From Pseudomonadales bacterium (GTDB taxonomy: Bacteria > Pseudomonadota > Gammaproteobacteria > Pseudomonadales > Azotimanducaceae), in NCBI GenBank assembly GCA_028279305.1, contig JANQOA010000166.1:1-37880 (forward strand): a stretch of DNA of 37,880 nucleotides, given 5' to 3'. Shown piece after piece: positions 35,629-37,880 of this stretch. The notes below the pieces were generated by a model. The model worked only from the letters and a program-made list of their open reading frames with translations. It was not told the origin of the DNA and searched no databases. Made by a program: the position numbers and the translations under genes. Within the stretch, counting starts at the first letter, position 1; every line of letters begins with the position of its first letter.

Positions 35629-35639
35629 GAATATTATTC
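35629..35639. promoter_or_regulatory. AT-rich palindrome between the TSUP and LysR genes
   Basis: GAATA-T-TATTC is a perfect palindrome 28 bases before the LysR ATG, within the most AT-rich part of the divergent 144-base gap. LysR regulators commonly bind such dyads between themselves and a divergent target. It also contains TATTAT, a possible −10 box. Unproven. Confidence 0.35.
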
Positions 35640-35667
35640 AGTCGCAGTTAGAAATTAAGGCGTGTTG

Positions 35668-36522
35668 ATGATCGAAAACCTGGAAACCCTGGTGACGCTG
35701 TCAAAAACCGGCACCATGATGGAAGCCAGCACTGAACTGAAGATCTCCCAGTCGGCGGTCAGCAAACGGATTGCCGCCTTGGAGCGTTATTACGACCGCA
35801 AGCTGGTGGAACGGCACGGCCGCCGGGTGGTGTTCACCCATCACGGCACGCGGCTGGTGGAACGGGTCAACCCGCTGCTGTCCGAATTGCGCAGTGTGTT
35901 TCTGGAAGACCGCGCGCTGCATCAGGGGCGCATTATTCTCGGCGTATCCGAAGCCATCCTCGCCAGCTGGGGGCCGCGGCTGTTCTCCACGGTACGTGAG
36001 CGCCTGCCCGGGGTGGAACTGGAGCTGCACGCGCAACGGTCTCCGGTGGTCCTGGACCGTCTGCGCTCCGGCGAATACATGGTTGGCATCTGTACCGGCA
36101 GTGCTGATGCCGATACCGATCTGGTCAGCGAGATAGTCCGCCAGGAACCCATGGTGATTATTCCGTCCGGGCTGCAGCCCCTCGATTACAAGGTGGGTGA
36201 AGCGCTGGATGTGATCACTATCGAATCCCGCTCCGGCGCCTGGGCGTCAATTGAAGAGGATATGTCGCGTCTGCATCTGCACCGGGCGGTTTCTCTGGAA
36301 TCGTTTTTTGCGGTAGCGCAGATGGCGATTGCGGGGTTTGGCCACGGCCTGGTGCCGGCGGGAGTTGCCGGCACCCTGGGCGTGGACCAGCGGCACCTGA
36401 TCCCGCTGTCAGCAGAAGGTTTAACGCGGCCGGTGCGTTTTGTGGCGCGCAAATCGATGTTTGCGCGCAACCTGGTGCGTTCGTTCTACGCGGAAGTCTC
36501 CACCCTGGCAGCCGCGCTGTGA
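35668..36522 (+). CDS. LysR-family transcriptional regulator
   Basis: The 284-residue protein has an N-terminal winged helix-turn-helix (ENLETLVTLSKTGTMMEASTELKISQSAVSKRIAALERYYDRKLVER) and a substrate-binding domain with a type 2 periplasmic-binding fold. The ATG at 35668 has AAGG seven bases upstream; GTG 35662 and TTG 35665 are in frame but less well placed. It is divergent from the TSUP permease gene, the usual layout for a regulator and its target. The inducer is not readable. The 3' end overlaps the convergent hemH by 37 bases. Confidence 0.92.
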   Translation: MIENLETLVTLSKTGTMMEASTELKISQSAVSKRIAALERYYDRKLVERHGRRVVFTHHGTRLVERVNPLLSELRSVFLEDRALHQGRIILGVSEAILASWGPRLFSTVRERLPGVELELHAQRSPVVLDRLRSGEYMVGICTGSADADTDLVSEIVRQEPMVIIPSGLQPLDYKVGEALDVITIESRSGAWASIEEDMSRLHLHRAVSLESFFAVAQMAIAGFGHGLVPAGVAGTLGVDQRHLIPLSAEGLTRPVRFVARKSMFARNLVRSFYAEVSTLAAAL

Positions 36523-37574
36523 TTGTTGACCAGGGCAGTTAACGCGTCTACCCACTGCGGCGCGGTGTTCAGGCAGGGGATCAGATGAAAGGACTCGCCG
36601 CCGGCGGCCAGAAAGGTCTCGCGGCCCTGCATGCCCATCTCTTCCAGCGTTTCAAGGTTATCAGCAACAAAAGCCGGACACGCCACCGCCAGTGCCTTAA
36701 TGCCCCGCGCCGGCAGCTCTCGCAGAACCTGGTCGGTATAGGGCTGCAGCCACGGCAGCCTGCCCAGGCGCGACTGGAACGATACGCTGTAGCGGTCGCC
36801 GCTTATGCCCAGCGCCGCCGCCAGTGCGTCGGAGGTTGCATAGATCTGGTGCCGGTAACAGGTGGCATGGGCGGGGGAGGGCTGCCGGCAGCAATCCGCC
36901 TGCGCCAGGCAGTGGCTGCCGGTGGGGTCGCAGCGGGTCAGATGCCGCTCCGGCAGACCGTGATAACTGAGCAGCAGGTGGTCCCAATGTTCCGGCAGTT
37001 GATCGCGCACCGATTGTGCCAACGCGTCGATGTAGACAGGCTGCTGATAAAAGGGCGGCAGCACGCTGGTACTGACATGGGGCGGCAACTGCGCTTGTAC
37101 CGCCTCCACGCAGGTGGTGACCGTTGAGTCGGCGTAGTGGGGATACAGCGGTACGATAACAAGGTGTTCAACGCCATGGGCGAGCAGTTGCGCTACCGCG
37201 GCGCTGATGCCGGGCTCACCATAGCCCATGGCCAGCCCCACCGGTTCATTCAGCTTCACCGCCATGGCCGCCTGCAACGCCTGGCTGTGAATCAACAGCG
37301 GGGAACCGTCCTCCTGCCAGATGGCCTGGTAAGCGGCGGCGCTCTGCTTGGGTCTGAACGGCAGGATGAAGCCGCTGACAATCAGACGGCGCAGCAGCCA
37401 GGGGGTATCCAGCACATACGGGTCCATCAGGAATTCATTCAGGTAGGCCCGCACATCCGCCACGGACGGAGAGGCGGGGGTGCCGAGGTTAACTAACAGA
37501 TACCCGGTTGCGGCCGGTGTGCCTGGTGCCGGGCTGCCGTCCGCAGCGGTGCTGGAATTGGGGGAAGCGCTCAA
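36486..37574 (-). CDS. hemH: Ferrochelatase
   Basis: HemH inserts Fe(II) into protoporphyrin IX in the last step of haem synthesis. The protein shows GYLLVNLGTPASPSVADVRAYLNEFLMDP at the N-terminus, YPHYADSTV, the catalytic His in LLSYHGLPERH, and ESFHLIPCLN near the end. A cysteine-rich insertion (CDPTGSHC, DCCRQP, ATCYRH) matches gammaproteobacterial forms and may bind a [2Fe-2S] cluster. The start is a choice: TTG 37574 (362 residues) has AGGA five bases upstream and a promoter 32 bases further; ATG 37655 gives 389 residues but lacks a ribosome-binding site and would place the promoter inside the gene. The 3' end overlaps lysR by 37 bases. Confidence 0.92.
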   Translation of the reverse strand: MSASPNSSTAADGSPAPGTPAATGYLLVNLGTPASPSVADVRAYLNEFLMDPYVLDTPWLLRRLIVSGFILPFRPKQSAAAYQAIWQEDGSPLLIHSQALQAAMAVKLNEPVGLAMGYGEPGISAAVAQLLAHGVEHLVIVPLYPHYADSTVTTCVEAVQAQLPPHVSTSVLPPFYQQPVYIDALAQSVRDQLPEHWDHLLLSYHGLPERHLTRCDPTGSHCLAQADCCRQPSPAHATCYRHQIYATSDALAAALGISGDRYSVSFQSRLGRLPWLQPYTDQVLRELPARGIKALAVACPAFVADNLETLEEMGMQGRETFLAAGGESFHLIPCLNTAPQWVDALTALVNNHSAAARVETSA

Positions 37575-37605
37575 AAGGGTCCTAGTGCTGCATGTTCCAA
37601 GTGCG

Positions 37606-37635
37606 ATAATATCCGCGCTCGCCGGTGGCGGTAAA
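37606..37635 (-). promoter_or_regulatory. Candidate hemH promoter
   Basis: On the minus strand TTTACC (37635–37630) and TATTAT (37611–37606) are separated by 18 bases. The second matches five of six consensus bases. Transcription would start near 37598, 24 bases before the TTG at 37574. This is the main reason to prefer the TTG start. Confidence 0.5.
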
Positions 37636-37696
37636 GGCACAGCCGGGTACTTCATTTGCCGGTGATGTCAGCAAGCGTAACGGCGATCATGTGAAA

Positions 37697-37730
37697 GGAA
37701 GATCAAGTGGAACGGAAGATCAAGAGGAAC
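37697..37730 (+). repeat. Perfectly adjacent 17-base tandem duplication before hisH
   Basis: The 17 bases GGAAGATCAAGTGGAAC (37697–37713) are repeated at 37714–37730 with one change, T to A at position 12, which turns AGTGG into AGAGG. The second copy supplies the ribosome-binding site (GAGG, 37724–37727) of the TTG at 37736. Confidence 0.85.
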
Positions 37731-37735
37731 AGATA

Positions 37736-37880
37736 TTGGCCGCAAGCGACAATAAAACGCTGATTGTCGATTATGACGCGGGCAACCTGCACAGCGTGCG
37801 CCGCGCCTGCCGCGAGGTGGGGCTGGACGCGGAGATCAGTGCGGACCCGGAACAGCTGATTAACGCCCGGCGGGTTATTT
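37736..37880 (+). CDS. hisH: Imidazole glycerol phosphate synthase glutaminase subunit HisH, N-terminal part
   Basis: The visible 48 residues include TLIVDYDAGNLHSVRRACREVG, the characteristic N-terminal strand and helix of HisH, the glutaminase that supplies ammonia to HisF in histidine synthesis. The catalytic Cys–His–Glu lie beyond the window. TTG at 37736 is the preferred start, eight bases after GAGG; an in-frame GTG at 37691 would include the 17-base duplication as coding sequence and has no ribosome-binding site. It is divergent from hemH. Confidence 0.85.
   Translation, partial: MAASDNKTLIVDYDAGNLHSVRRACREVGLDAEISADPEQLINARRVI

Overview
The window reads as ordinary chromosome of a GC-rich (roughly 60%) gammaproteobacterium. 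The type IV pilus regulators PilS/PilR beside bamD, the ilvIHC–pssA–msrPQ neighbourhood and a FabY-type ketoacyl synthase resemble pseudomonads and relatives. The merged gene orders and the giant carboxylase argue for a marine lineage outside Pseudomonas itself, perhaps Cellvibrionales-like (inference). I see no rRNA, tRNA, CRISPR array, insertion sequence or prophage. I recognise 37 genes (two cut by the window edges), and 14 or 15 of the 36 visible starts are GTG or TTG.

Layout. 1–2150 (+): end of murJ, then ribF, lspA and fkpB with overlapping ends; ileS and ispH, normally in this string, are absent. 2183–7030 (−): bamD, pilS, pilR and one minor pseudopilin (fimT-like), all pointing the same way. 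7092–8844 (+): rluD and pgeF. 8887–9411 (−): a DUF4124 exported protein. 9412–9812: a 401-base leader with a good sigma-70-type promoter, two mutually exclusive hairpins and an overlapping Val/Leu-rich small frame. 9813–13148 (+): ilvI, ilvH, ilvC. 13169–18233: a block placed between ilvC and pssA, holding an unknown 207-residue protein, a TauD-type dioxygenase, a radical SAM protein with extra cysteines, a family 9 glycosyltransferase (−), a stand-alone heptose-phosphate nucleotidyltransferase and a small cupin. 18298–20884 (+): pssA, msrP, msrQ. 20840–21907 (−): aroG. 21925–24675 (+): holD-like, rimI, prfC. 24907–26128 (+): a receiver-only response regulator preceded by five 13-base tandem repeats, then a SirB1-type protein. 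26158–29772 (−): fabY-like synthase, thiolase and a MoaB-type protein. 29857–34767 (+): a 1636-residue single-chain biotin-dependent carboxylase. 34762–35523 (−): TSUP permease; 35668–36522 (+): LysR regulator; 36486–37574 (−): hemH; 37736–end (+): start of hisH.

How they work together. The most striking part is 26.2–34.8 kb: a thiolase and a FabY-type initiating condensing enzyme share an operon on one strand, and next to them on the other is a carboxylase carrying CT-alpha, CT-beta, biotin carboxylase and biotinyl domains in one chain, in an order opposite to eukaryotic acetyl-CoA carboxylase. Together they could make malonyl-CoA and start acyl chains, or carboxylate another acyl-CoA. The second accessory region is the 13.2–18.2 kb block, where a dioxygenase and a radical SAM enzyme lie beside heptose-activating and heptose-transferring genes. 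A recurring small-scale feature is short tandem duplication (13–17 bases) just upstream of gene starts, seen at four places.
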